From the NCBI RefSeq assembly GCF_025753795.1, contig NZ_JAOWPS010000007.1:1-64000 (forward strand): 64,000 bases of DNA, written 5' to 3'. The translations under genes were made by a program, and so were the position numbers. This DNA comes from Mesorhizobium sp. YC-39 (GTDB lineage Bacteria; Pseudomonadota; Alphaproteobacteria; Rhizobiales; Rhizobiaceae). The notes under the pieces were generated by a model. The model saw nothing but the letters and a program-made list of their open reading frames with translations, ran no database searches and was not told the origin of the DNA. Shown here piece after piece: positions 1 to 8,159 of the stretch; the stretch's first letter is position 1, and each line of letters begins with the position of its first letter.

Positions 1-2849
1 TGCGCCTCGATCTTGTGCTTCACGACCGGCTGGATGTCCTTCAGCAGGTTGAGCGCCTGCCTGCGGTGCCAGCGCAGCTGCTTGTGCGGGCTGCGCGCCA
101 GCGGCAGCAGAGCGGCGCAGAGATTACCCATGCTTTCGAGGTTGTTCTCAGTGGCAAAACCAGGGGCGCGGTGCAGTTCCTGAAGCCGATCCAACCCTGC
201 CCGTGCCAGCGAACCGAGATCGTCAAAAAGCCGGGCCTTGGCCAGCGCCCTGAAGATGTTCGTGATGCCCAGAGCGTCGGCCCGCTCCAGCCGATCAGTG
301 GCATAGTGGAGGTGATGGGCCAGCTGATGCAGCCTATCCCTCAGCAGGGCGGTCTCTGTAATCTCTCCGCTGCCCTCTCCCCTCTTGCATTCCCGCGCCA
401 GATCATTGGCGATCGTGCTGAGCGCAGGTGTGGTGAATGCTGCGAAGCGCAGGCCTCCAGAGCCCAGTCTGTGCGCAATGTTCATTATCGCCTGGTGGCA
501 CGCCGCTTCTTCCGGCCACCTGCTGAACCCGTTTGACAGGTTCGCCATGTCCTGGGGAGTAAATTCAGAGAGTTGGTCGGCGCGGCGAAGCATCTCACCG
601 GCGATCGCGACCGTGGCATCGCGACAGTGGGTCCCGTCGAGCCATTTGCTGAAGCCGTTCACCAGGTTCGCCAGCCCCTGCGAAGTAAAATCAGACAGCC
701 CGTCGGCGCGATCGGCGCGGCTAAGCACCTCACCGGCGATTGCGACCGTGGCATCGCGACAGTCGGTCCCGTCAGACCATTTGCTGAAACCGTTCGCCAG
801 GTTCGCCAGCTCCTGCTGAGTAAAACCAGACAGCCCATCGGCGCGGTCGGCACGGCCAAGGAGCCCCACGCCGAGCGCGACCGCGGCTTGGCGGCACTGC
901 GCCCGTTCCGGCCATTTGCTGAGGCCGTTTACCAGGTTCGCCAGTCCCTGCGGCGTAAAATCAGATTGCCCACCGGCGCGGCAACGGACCTCATTGGCGA
1001 TTGCGACCGTGGCGTCGCGACAGTTGGATGCTTCCGGCCACTTGCTGAACGCATTCACCAGATTCGACAGGTGCTGCTGAGTAAAGCCAGAGAGCCGGCC
1101 GGCGCGGCCACGGATCTCACCGGCGATCGCGACTATAGCCTGGCGACACTCGGACGCTTCCGGCCATTTGCCGAAGCCGTTCACCAGGTTCGCCAGTCCC
1201 TGCGGAGCAAATTCAGACAGCTTGTGGACGCGGCGAAACACATGGCCTGCGATCGCGACCGTGGCCTGGCGACACTCTGCCGCTTCTGGCCACTTGCTGA
1301 AACCGTTCACCAGGTTCGCCAGTTCCTGCTGAGTAAAATCTAAAAGCCGGCGATGACGTATCTCACCGACGATCGCGACCGTGGCGTGGCGACACTCCGC
1401 CACTTCCGGCCACTTGCTGAAGCCGTTTACCAGGTTCGCCATTTCCTGCGGATTAAAACCAGGGAGCCGGGCGGTGTGACGGTCGGCGCGGCGACTGACA
1501 TCGCCAGCGATCGCTACTATAGCATCGCGGGAGGCCGCCTCTTGCGGCCATTTGCTGAAGCCGTTCACGAGGTTCGCCATTTCCTGCGGATCAAAACCAG
1601 GGAGCCGGGCGGTCTGACGGTCGGCGCGGCGGACAACCTCACCGGCGATCGCAACTATGGCATCGCAAAAGTTCGCCTCTTGCGGCCACTTGCTGAATGC
1701 ATTCGCGAAGCTCGACAGATCCCGCGGAACAAAGCCGGAGCGCCCGACGTCTCGATCGGCGCGGCGACGAACCTCACCGGCGACCGCAACTGCGGCCTGG
1801 CGACAATCGGCCTCTTGCGGCCACTTGCTGAAACCGTTTGCCAGCAAGGATAGATCTTGACCGCTCAGATGCTCAAGTGCTCCGCTTCGATCGTGACAAC
1901 TTTGGGCGATTCTGATCGTTCCATTGCGACATCTCGTCGACAATGGGTCCCGACCGAATGATGATGCAAAGAGCGAAAGCGCTCTGGGTTCGATCTTCTT
2001 CATTAGCGCGAGATCAAACTGCGAAATCTGAGCTGCAACGACCCTGCAAGCTTCCATACCGTCCCGACCGCCAGCCTCCCGGCTCACCGCGTTGCATGTC
2101 GTGGCATACCCCCATGATTGTCGCGCGCCGATGTCTTCCTTCATGCGCTTGACAAATTTTCTTTCAAAATTGGAGGCGGCCTCTTGCAGGAACGTTGCTT
2201 GATCCGGCATTCGCAGGCGCTTGGAGTACTTCACCACCTCCTTTGAGAATCCACCGATGGCGCGCGCGTTGCCAATCCCTCTTAGTGCAGCATGAAACTC
2301 GTCCGAACAGCGTGGATGACGCCGCTCAAAGCCGATGTGGACGCTCTGCGCGGCTTCGTCGTCTCTACGCCGCTTTCTTCCAGTACCCAGGTCGCTCGCG
2401 AATTGCCTGGCCGGCGGGAGCGCCCCTGATTGCCAGCTTTCGGCCTGATCGCCGCGCCAAGATTCGCCATCTGAACGCGACGAGCGTTCTTCCCGACTGG
2501 GCGCGCCACGAAATTGTCGCTGGGGCGGGAGCGCTCCTGGCTGCCAGCTTCCGGCGGCCCGATCGCGACGCCAAGATTCGCCACCTGAACGCAACGAGCT
2601 CTCTTCCCGACCGGGCGCGCCAGCCCAGGGATCAGCAGAGGTATCGTGCAGGACATTACGGGCGCGCATCCCAGTGCGAACAGAACCACCCCCAGGATCT
2701 TCATGCTCGGGGCGCATCCGCTCTATCGCAGAACTGAACAGCTGTCCGCCTTGTCCAGAGGCTGGACCGCGCGACCCATCTATGTCCTCGGCGTCGTCGG
2801 CTCTGAAGTCCGAATGGTACGAACTGCCACGTCGACCGATGCCTGTCAT
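1..2849 (-). CDS. SKWP-repeat type III effector (RipS/XopAD-like), 3' end outside window
   Basis: An uninterrupted minus-strand frame gives at least 949 residues and runs off the left edge. Residues about 325-790 hold eleven units of 40-46 residues built on LANLVNGFSKWP; the core is SKWP in seven units and GKWP, SKWS, SKWL or SRWP in the others. SKWP repeats define the Ralstonia Skwp/RipS and Xanthomonas XopAD effectors, HEAT/armadillo-like proteins delivered into plant cells by type III secretion. The N-terminal 170 residues are polar, rich in Ser, Arg and Gly, as in secreted effectors, and contain a 38-residue duplication. The next in-frame upstream codon of note is a stop at 2889-2891. The ATG at 2849 was chosen because a tts box lies about 72 bases upstream. 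Most plus-strand frames over this region are antisense shadows. The host target is unknown. Confidence 0.85.
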   Translation of the reverse strand, partial: MTGIGRRGSSYHSDFRADDAEDIDGSRGPASGQGGQLFSSAIERMRPEHEDPGGGSVRTGMRARNVLHDTSADPWAGAPGREESSLRSGGESWRRDRAAGSWQPGALPPQRQFRGAPSREERSSRSDGESWRGDQAESWQSGALPPARQFASDLGTGRKRRRDDEAAQSVHIGFERRHPRCSDEFHAALRGIGNARAIGGFSKEVVKYSKRLRMPDQATFLQEAASNFERKFVKRMKEDIGARQSWGYATTCNAVSREAGGRDGMEACRVVAAQISQFDLALMKKIEPRALSLFASSFGRDPLSTRCRNGTIRIAQSCHDRSGALEHLSGQDLSLLANGFSKWPQEADCRQAAVAVAGEVRRRADRDVGRSGFVPRDLSSFANAFSKWPQEANFCDAIVAIAGEVVRRADRQTARLPGFDPQEMANLVNGFSKWPQEAASRDAIVAIAGDVSRRADRHTARLPGFNPQEMANLVNGFSKWPEVAECRHATVAIVGEIRHRRLLDFTQQELANLVNGFSKWPEAAECRQATVAIAGHVFRRVHKLSEFAPQGLANLVNGFGKWPEASECRQAIVAIAGEIRGRAGRLSGFTQQHLSNLVNAFSKWPEASNCRDATVAIANEVRCRAGGQSDFTPQGLANLVNGLSKWPERAQCRQAAVALGVGLLGRADRADGLSGFTQQELANLANGFSKWSDGTDCRDATVAIAGEVLSRADRADGLSDFTSQGLANLVNGFSKWLDGTHCRDATVAIAGEMLRRADQLSEFTPQDMANLSNGFSRWPEEAACHQAIMNIAHRLGSGGLRFAAFTTPALSTIANDLARECKRGEGSGEITETALLRDRLHQLAHHLHYATDRLERADALGITNIFRALAKARLFDDLGSLARAGLDRLQELHRAPGFATENNLESMGNLCAALLPLARSPHKQLRWHRRQALNLLKDIQPVVKHKIEA
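2410..2621. repeat. Direct repeat inside the SKWP effector gene
   Basis: Two copies of about 95 bases (roughly 2410-2507 and 2521-2621) start with GGGAGCG and end in GGGCGCGCCA. They encode two similar 38-residue blocks (Trp at residues 93 and 131, each followed downstream by GALPP), which differ by a few substitutions and one 3-base indel, so the reading frame is kept. Confidence 0.75.
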
Positions 2850-2921
2850 GGTCCGCCCCGCTGCAAACGAGAATGCAATCGCGCACAGTCATTCGCTTCT
2901 GGAAATTGTCAGGCTTCAACA

Positions 2922-2949
2922 TAGTCGTGGTATCTGACGGAAGCCTGAC
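2922..2949 (-). promoter_or_regulatory. Putative tts box (TtsI site) for the SKWP effector
   Basis: Read on the minus strand the site starts GTCAGGCTTCCGTCAGAT and ends in ACTA after 28 bases. It keeps GTCAG, the central CG, the second AG and the terminal CTA of the rhizobial tts box (GTCAG-CTTnTCGAAAGCT-n6-CCTA). It lies 72 bases before the ATG at 2849, nearly the same spacing as the stronger box at 4355. The middle of the box is degenerate. Confidence 0.55.
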
Positions 2950-3312
2950 TTGCGGTCAGCCCGAACCTCGATTTCGGCGAAATACATGGTCACCAAATTG
3001 GCCGTGGCAGTATGGGCTCAGATTGGAGCGCGCGAACATGGAAGTCAGAGTAGGATACCGTATTGGACGTTACCGGCGAGACGCGCCGGATAGCCGGCGC
3101 TGAGCGGTGCGGTAAGGGCGCGTTTTGCGTGAAGGAAAGTTTGTTAGCCGGCGGCCCCAAATGGAATCGAAGCGCGCAGAACATGCCGGCAACGACGAAG
3201 CGTATTTCCTTTGGACTGCCCATCTTTCGGGCCTCGCCACGACTGCCCTGTGGCGACAAGCGCATTTCGGTCTGGCGGCGTGTAGTCTAAGGATCTGGAC
3301 GCGCTGTCTCCG
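2950..3312. other. Gene-free stretch between effector promoter and peptidase relic
   Basis: Short overlapping frames exist on both strands but none has a recognisable motif, a good ribosome site or a neighbour that argues for it. I see nothing else here. Confidence 0.5.
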
Positions 3313-3865
3313 TTAATTGGAAGGGACCTGAATGTGGGGCGGCCCCAGAGTCTCGAAGTGAAACGGGGTGCGCACGCCGGCCGAAAACCGCTCGGCGGCC
3401 TGGAGCGCGATCGTCAACCTTTCGCGCGGTGGAGAATTTGGAGAGGCTAAGAGCGCGCCCAACGCTATTTGCTCGCCGCACCCACAGGCATCGAAATCAT
3501 CTGCCGACTCGCCAACCTGATAGTCGCCCGCGATTTTGAAGAGTCGTCCGGCATAGCCGACGAGGAAGGTGCCACCGCGCTCGGCTTCGTGATGCCGCTC
3601 GGCGTAGCCGGCATTGGCGCAGCGCATTGACGAACTCCGTCACCATAAAGGTATAGACATCAATGTCCGGGTGTCTCTTTGGCGGCTTGAAAGAATGCGC
3701 CAACAGCTGACCCATCCTAAACGAGCTCGTAAAGCCAAAGACGAAGTCCTTGTTTCGGAAGACCTTGCGATCGGCTCTCACCGTGAGCGAGTAGCCGACC
3801 ACCCCGGCACTATCGCCCCCGATGTGAACTGATCCATCGTTGATCAAACCGACAATGCACGTCAT
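3313..3865 (-). pseudogene. Frameshifted Ntn-hydrolase (proteasome/HslV-like) peptidase
   Basis: The first frame starts MTCIVGLINDGSVHIGGDSAG, with the short N-terminal strand and the GGDSAG turn typical of small proteasome-like Ntn-hydrolase proteins. The homologous reading then continues in another frame near 3625, from NAGYAERHHEAERGGTFLVG through GDYQVGESADDFDACGCGE to a stop at 3313. Joined, the two parts give about 183 residues, the size expected for this family, so one small indel near 3615-3630 has broken the gene. It follows the 109-residue frame at 3869-4198 by three bases. Substrate unknown. A sequencing error could mimic the shift. Confidence 0.7.
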
Positions 3866-3868
3866 TTC

Positions 3869-4198
3869 CTAGCTCCACTTCCGGGCTGCATCCAGCCGTA
3901 ACGATTGATTGTAGCGCCGAGCAGCCGGTCTGGCCGTTCGTTCTTCACCAACCATGCGCAACGGGAAGCAAGAACCATGCCGACGAACGTCGATGCTGAT
4001 GCGAAGCTTCCTTGAAAGCGCAACCAACCGCTTCGCGCACTGCAAGCGGAATGGCTCGATGTCGACGTTCGAACATCCGACGGATGTCAGCTTCAGGACG
4101 TTCACCTTGCGCCCTGTCGCAAAAACATAATGTTTGCACCACCTGGCATGGATGCATTCGCGGCAGGTTTTCCAGTAAGCGATTTCAGGTCGCGGCAT
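3869..4198 (-). CDS. Hypothetical protein, Cys-containing, upstream of peptidase relic
   Basis: A frame of 109 residues begins MPRPEIAYWKTCRECIHARW and has a CxxC pair at residues 13-16 plus Cys near residue 21, which could be a small metal-binding knuckle. It ends three bases before the frameshifted peptidase and would be co-transcribed with it. A competing overlapping frame starts at 4338 in another phase. No family is recognised, and the C-terminal half is basic and low in structure. It may be a relic like its neighbour. Confidence 0.35.
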   Translation of the reverse strand: MPRPEIAYWKTCRECIHARWCKHYVFATGRKVNVLKLTSVGCSNVDIEPFRLQCAKRLVALSRKLRISIDVRRHGSCFPLRMVGEERTARPAARRYNQSLRLDAARKWS

Positions 4199-4354
4199 TT
4201 ACGCTGAAACGTGATCCTCTGGGTGGTTGCCTTCCTATACGCCCACATATGACCCGCATCTTTGCCAAGCTTCGCTGGTGCAGGGGCCGTCCAGCTAATC
4301 ACGTCCGACCCCATTTGGCTGACAATTGATGCCGCCATAATTAGCTCTGAGCCC

Positions 4355-4382
4355 GTCAGTCTCTCGAAAGGTAGACGTCCTA
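4355..4382 (+). promoter_or_regulatory. tts box (TtsI binding site) upstream of the TPS gene
   Basis: The site begins GTCAGTCTCTCGAAAGGT and ends CCTA after 28 bases. It matches the rhizobial type III regulator box (GTCAG, TCGAAAG, terminal CCTA) at nearly all fixed positions. It lies 74 bases before the ATG at 4457. In rhizobia these boxes are bound by the response regulator TtsI, whose expression follows flavonoid/NodD induction. Confidence 0.8.
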
Positions 4383-4456
4383 TGTGCAGAAATCCGCTGC
4401 TTAGCTGCTGCGATCAGCGAGCCTGCATCAAGCGGAGACATAATGGGGAATTTGGA

Positions 4457-6217
4457 ATGGATATAATCAATAACCTTGTTTGCGCAGCCGCTCTAGGCTC
4501 CGCTGAAACATCACACGCCACGCAACAACAGCAGCTCATGGACCAAGCGGCCTTTGAGCGGCGCTTGAGCGAGGCACCACAGAGGCCGATGCAACAAGCA
4601 GGTGCTGCTCCTTCCCGTCCCGTTGGCTCTCCCCAGCAGGAGGGCCGCCTCGATACCGAAACCCAGAAACCAAATATGAAACTTGTCGTCGTTTCGAACC
4701 GCGTTGCGACATTTAACCCCGATCAGCCCCCGACTGGCGGCCTTGCCGCTGCCCTCGAGCCCGTTGTGAGCCGTTCCGGCGCCGTCTGGATGGGGTCCTC
4801 GGGCAACTTGGGCGATGGCAATGACCGGCCCGTGGCCCTCGCGCAGTGTGGCGAGGGCCACGTGGCGAGGCTCGATCTGCCGGCCGCGCATTATCCTGGT
4901 TACTACGAGGGTTTTGCGAATTCTATGCTGTGGCCAGCGTTCCACTCGCTGCTCGACCGGGTTTCGTCAGGTGCGGAAAACCACTATGAAAGCTATCGCG
5001 AGGTCAATGCTTTCGTGGGGCGCGCGGCGTTCGACCTGAGGGATCGGGACGCATTCTGGGTGCATGATTATCATTTCCTTCCGCTGGGCGCCGATCTGCA
5101 CAAACTTGGCATCGACCGGCCAATCGGCTTCTTCCTACATACGCCTTGGCCGGCGCCTGACTTGATAGAGCGAGTACCCAATCATCGTGAACTCATGAAA
5201 TCGATGCTCGAATACGATCTGCTTGGCTTTCAGACCAACTGGGACCGGAATAACTTCCTTGCCTGCGTCCATTCTCATCTCGGGCTGGAAAGCAAGAACG
5301 GCATAGTGATCTCGCAGGGCAGGCAGACGCGCTGCCAAAAGTTCCCGATCGGTATCGATCCCAAGCAGTTCGCAGAAAATGCTGCGGTGTCGCTTGCGGA
5401 ACAGAACGACTTTATCTCGTCCTTGCAGAACAAACTCAATGGCGCGAAGCTTGCAATCGGCGTCGACCGTCTCGACTACACCAAGGGTATCGACAACCGG
5501 ATCGAAGCTTTCAATCAGGTGGTAGCAGCCGAGCCGCGGAGCATTTCGCTCTTGCAGATCGCCATACCCTCACGCACTCAAATCGCAGCGTATGGAGAGT
5601 ATGAGCGTAATGTCGACAGCTTGGTCAGCCGGGTCAATGGCGAGCACGGCACGGACGAGTGGCGGCCGATTTTGTACGAGAAGAATTCTTTCACCCAGGC
5701 ACAACTCGCGAGTCTTTATCGAGCCGCGCACGTTGGCGTGGTGACACCCTTGCGTGACGGCATGAATTTGGTAGCCAAAGAATATGTCGCTGCGCAAGAT
5801 CCGAACGATCCTGGCGTTCTGGTCCTATCGAAGTTTGCGGGTGCAGCCGAAGACTTCAAAGAGAACGAAGCGCTGCTCGTGGATCCGACCCGCCCTGAAG
5901 AGATCGCGACTGCGATTTCCAGAGCGGCCAACATGCCGCGCGAGGAGCGCATACAGCGCTGGCGAATGATGATGGATAGACTTGAAGCATATACGATCCA
6001 CCATTGGTCTGCTGACTTCGTGCAGGAACTGGACAAAAGCCGGGTAACGGTGCCGGCGGATCACTTCCGACACCTCGGCCTCGGCTGGATAAACGAGGCG
6101 CAAATGCCCTCGTATGAAACCACTGCCGAGTTGGAAGCCGCGCTGAAGCACGCAATGGATAGACGTTGGGTTCTCCCGACGACGAGCAGCGCAGATCATC
6201 CGGGCGCGCGCCCCTGA
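4457..6217 (+). CDS. otsA: Trehalose-6-phosphate synthase with N-terminal extension, RipTPS-like putative type III effector
   Basis: This 586-residue GT20 enzyme transfers glucose from UDP-glucose to glucose-6-phosphate. The catalytic domain starts at residue 74 (KLVVVSNRVATF). It keeps the SNR and GGL substrate loops, WMGSSG, WVHDYHFLPLG, GFFLHTPWP, the GVDRLDYTKGI Arg/Lys pair and LRDGMNLVAKEYVA, so it should be active. Residues 1-73 are extra compared with ordinary OtsA (about 470 residues) and rich in Gln, Ala, Ser and Pro, like a secretion leader; DQAAFERRLSEAP recalls the YscI/HrpB-type rod motif. The start at 4457 is favoured by its spacing to the tts box; the open frame extends back to 4262, and a housekeeping-type start would be 4676. 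Ralstonia RipTPS is a type III effector with this activity, so secretion into plant cells is inferred. A cytosolic osmoprotection enzyme is the alternative. Confidence 0.88.
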   Translation: MDIINNLVCAAALGSAETSHATQQQQLMDQAAFERRLSEAPQRPMQQAGAAPSRPVGSPQQEGRLDTETQKPNMKLVVVSNRVATFNPDQPPTGGLAAALEPVVSRSGAVWMGSSGNLGDGNDRPVALAQCGEGHVARLDLPAAHYPGYYEGFANSMLWPAFHSLLDRVSSGAENHYESYREVNAFVGRAAFDLRDRDAFWVHDYHFLPLGADLHKLGIDRPIGFFLHTPWPAPDLIERVPNHRELMKSMLEYDLLGFQTNWDRNNFLACVHSHLGLESKNGIVISQGRQTRCQKFPIGIDPKQFAENAAVSLAEQNDFISSLQNKLNGAKLAIGVDRLDYTKGIDNRIEAFNQVVAAEPRSISLLQIAIPSRTQIAAYGEYERNVDSLVSRVNGEHGTDEWRPILYEKNSFTQAQLASLYRAAHVGVVTPLRDGMNLVAKEYVAAQDPNDPGVLVLSKFAGAAEDFKENEALLVDPTRPEEIATAISRAANMPREERIQRWRMMMDRLEAYTIHHWSADFVQELDKSRVTVPADHFRHLGLGWINEAQMPSYETTAELEAALKHAMDRRWVLPTTSSADHPGARP

Positions 6218-6577
6218 GTGCGGATTCCGACGTGATGCCGGCGGCGATCAAAGGCCGGCCTGTTTTCGGCACAGAAAAGCTCGGCTCCTGGGTCAGCAAC
6301 TTTGGCATCAATGGCCTCGCCATGAACGAGGACATTTTGATGCGGGCAAGAGAAGGCTGACCCCTGAGACGGTAGAGACAAAGCTTCGGCTTGCCGGAAG
6401 CGCGACAAACTCCCGCGACATTGCGGTCGTCTTGGGAGTAGCGCGCATCACTGTGCAGGAGACGAAGCGTAGGATGGCCGACGGCGCCTTCCACGTGCCG
6501 TCCGTGAAGTGTGATCCGTTCGGCATGGTGCGGATGGCGCCGCACCTTTGTTCTGTGTTGAATGTCGCAGCCCTTTG
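6218..6577. other. Intergenic region with a possible decayed DNA-binding fragment
   Basis: A plus-strand frame around 6342-6500 reads TPETVETKLRLAGSATNSRD and then DIAVVLGVARITVQETKRRM, which looks like a helix-turn-helix piece. It has no good start and runs into the antisense of the regulator gene. It is treated as a relic at most. Confidence 0.3.
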
Positions 6578-7579
6578 TTACGCCGCGTCTGCGGTATCTA
6601 AACGACGACGTACATCTGAAGGTCGTTTTGAGAAGGCGCGCATGAACAACCGGTTGAACGTTGCTGGGGTTGCAAAACCGCATGCCGTATGAATATCTTT
6701 AATTGGCAGGTCTGTTTCTTCAAGAAGCGACTTTGCTCTCTTCAGCCTAATTTCTATATAAGCCTGATGGGGAGCCAGAGAAAGCTTATCCTTGAACAAT
6801 CTCTCACATTGCCTCCTTGAAAGCCCACAGAGCTCGAATATGCGCTCTAGCGGCTGCGGGTTCGCGATGTTGGATTCCATGAGGCTAAGCGCTTGGGTAA
6901 AAGGGTCTGCGTTAGCGTCTCGCGGGCCAACGGGAACCTGCTGAAAATAAGGCTGGCGAATCCGGTCCACGAGCATTTTATCCAAAACGGCCTCGCAAGT
7001 GGCAGTGTCAAACAAGTCTCCAACAATACGCATGGAGAGCTCGAGAGTGGCAAGTTCACCTGGGGAGCTACACAGTTGGTGCCCGAAAGACGCGATTTGT
7101 TCTGTAGCCCGGATGCTAGGAAAATCGCGGAGAAACCGTCCGGCTTCTGCCCAGTGGACGGCGCAATCGGTGAGCTTCTCCAAGCCTGCCTCCGCCAAGA
7201 GCCAAGTGGCTGGCCCCACTGAAAAAATCCTTATGTTATTGGCGTAAATGCACCTAACAAAATCGAGTAGCGCAGGGGGATAATTCCCTTGCCATCCGCC
7301 ACAGATAATTACAGTGTGAGGCTCAATATCGTCTGCAACGTAACGCGAATTTTGAAAAGTATCGTCAAGTGTCAGTTCAATCCCATCGCAAGAGCTGACC
7401 ACCTTATTTGGCCATCCAAATGTACGGATGGGCGTTGCTTGATGAGTCGTCGATGCTGCATACCTCAATGGTCGCACGATTAACGCCATTGTTATCAGTG
7501 AGACTCCATCAATTACTATTATATCCACCCCCGAGTGCGGGACGGACGATTTTCTCATGTCGAATACGGTTTCTGGCAC
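6578..7579 (-). CDS. GlxA/FtrA-type AraC family transcriptional regulator
   Basis: This is a 333-residue cytoplasmic regulator. Residues about 15-200 form a DJ-1/PfpI (class I amidotransferase-like) sensor domain, with VIICGGW at the position of the nucleophile elbow (Gly-Gly instead of the catalytic Cys). The C-terminal 110 residues form a double AraC helix-turn-helix (LERIFELCGLSRRQCERLF and IKDIHTACGFATPATFNRLF). Members often regulate amine or arginine catabolism. The chosen start is a GTG at 7579 with GGAG upstream; an ATG at 7558 is possible. The neighbours do not reveal its target, and the ligand is unknown. Confidence 0.85.
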   Translation of the reverse strand: MPETVFDMRKSSVPHSGVDIIVIDGVSLITMALIVRPLRYAASTTHQATPIRTFGWPNKVVSSCDGIELTLDDTFQNSRYVADDIEPHTVIICGGWQGNYPPALLDFVRCIYANNIRIFSVGPATWLLAEAGLEKLTDCAVHWAEAGRFLRDFPSIRATEQIASFGHQLCSSPGELATLELSMRIVGDLFDTATCEAVLDKMLVDRIRQPYFQQVPVGPRDANADPFTQALSLMESNIANPQPLERIFELCGLSRRQCERLFKDKLSLAPHQAYIEIRLKRAKSLLEETDLPIKDIHTACGFATPATFNRLFMRAFSKRPSDVRRRLDTADAA

Positions 7580-8159
7580 GCAACGCTCCGCAGTGTCGAT
7601 TTTTTGCTGAGGACTGACCCGGCAATCTCGCCGAACTGACCCGCTTCTTGGGTATCTTAGGGCTGGGTGCGAGTGACCCTGGTCTTCTTTTTCATGGTTT
7701 GGCTCATGTGCCGAGCATTCGTCATGCCCTTAAATGGCCAATTTGGGTCGCTCCCGCGGGGCTGTCACGGAAGGGCTGCACGACTGAAACATCGTGAGAC
7801 GTGATTTTCAGTCGGTTGTGAGGCCCCGGCTCGCATTTCGCAAGACGATATTAGGCTGTCGCCGCTGTCCACCCCGCCACATGGGGGGATGGGCAAGAAC
7901 CGACGTAATCCCATCCTAATAGCACCTGTGAACAGCCAATGCCGGAATTGGCGGCCGGGACCATCAAGAGCCGATATGCGGTTGGCACGGCGACGATTTG
8001 CCGGGATCCGCGATTTCGATGTCCCGCCTTTTGCACCTTGGAAGCAGAAGAGTTGAGTGCGCCATCCCGATCATGAAAATAACCTGAAAGTGGTTTCATC
8101 GAAAAATCCTGAATCTAAAATATTAAATACATTTGAGTCAAACAAAGGAGGTTCTACGT
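7580..8159. other. 580-base intergenic region
   Basis: It contains the divergent promoters for the AraC-type regulator and the SDR gene. An AT-rich stretch at 8095-8145 precedes the SDR start. No intact gene is supported. Confidence 0.5.

Noticed and set aside
500..1830. CRISPR-like or satellite array
   Set aside because: The units are 120-138 bases, diverged and all in one coding frame; there are no short identical repeats with unique spacers.
573..1853. Two long plus-strand frames with repeated R-F-A-E-A-V-H-Q-V-R-Q units
   Set aside because: They are antisense to the SKWP repeats. The minus frame is continuous over all eleven units and beyond, has the known SKWP core and a promoter element; the plus frames are interrupted and match nothing.
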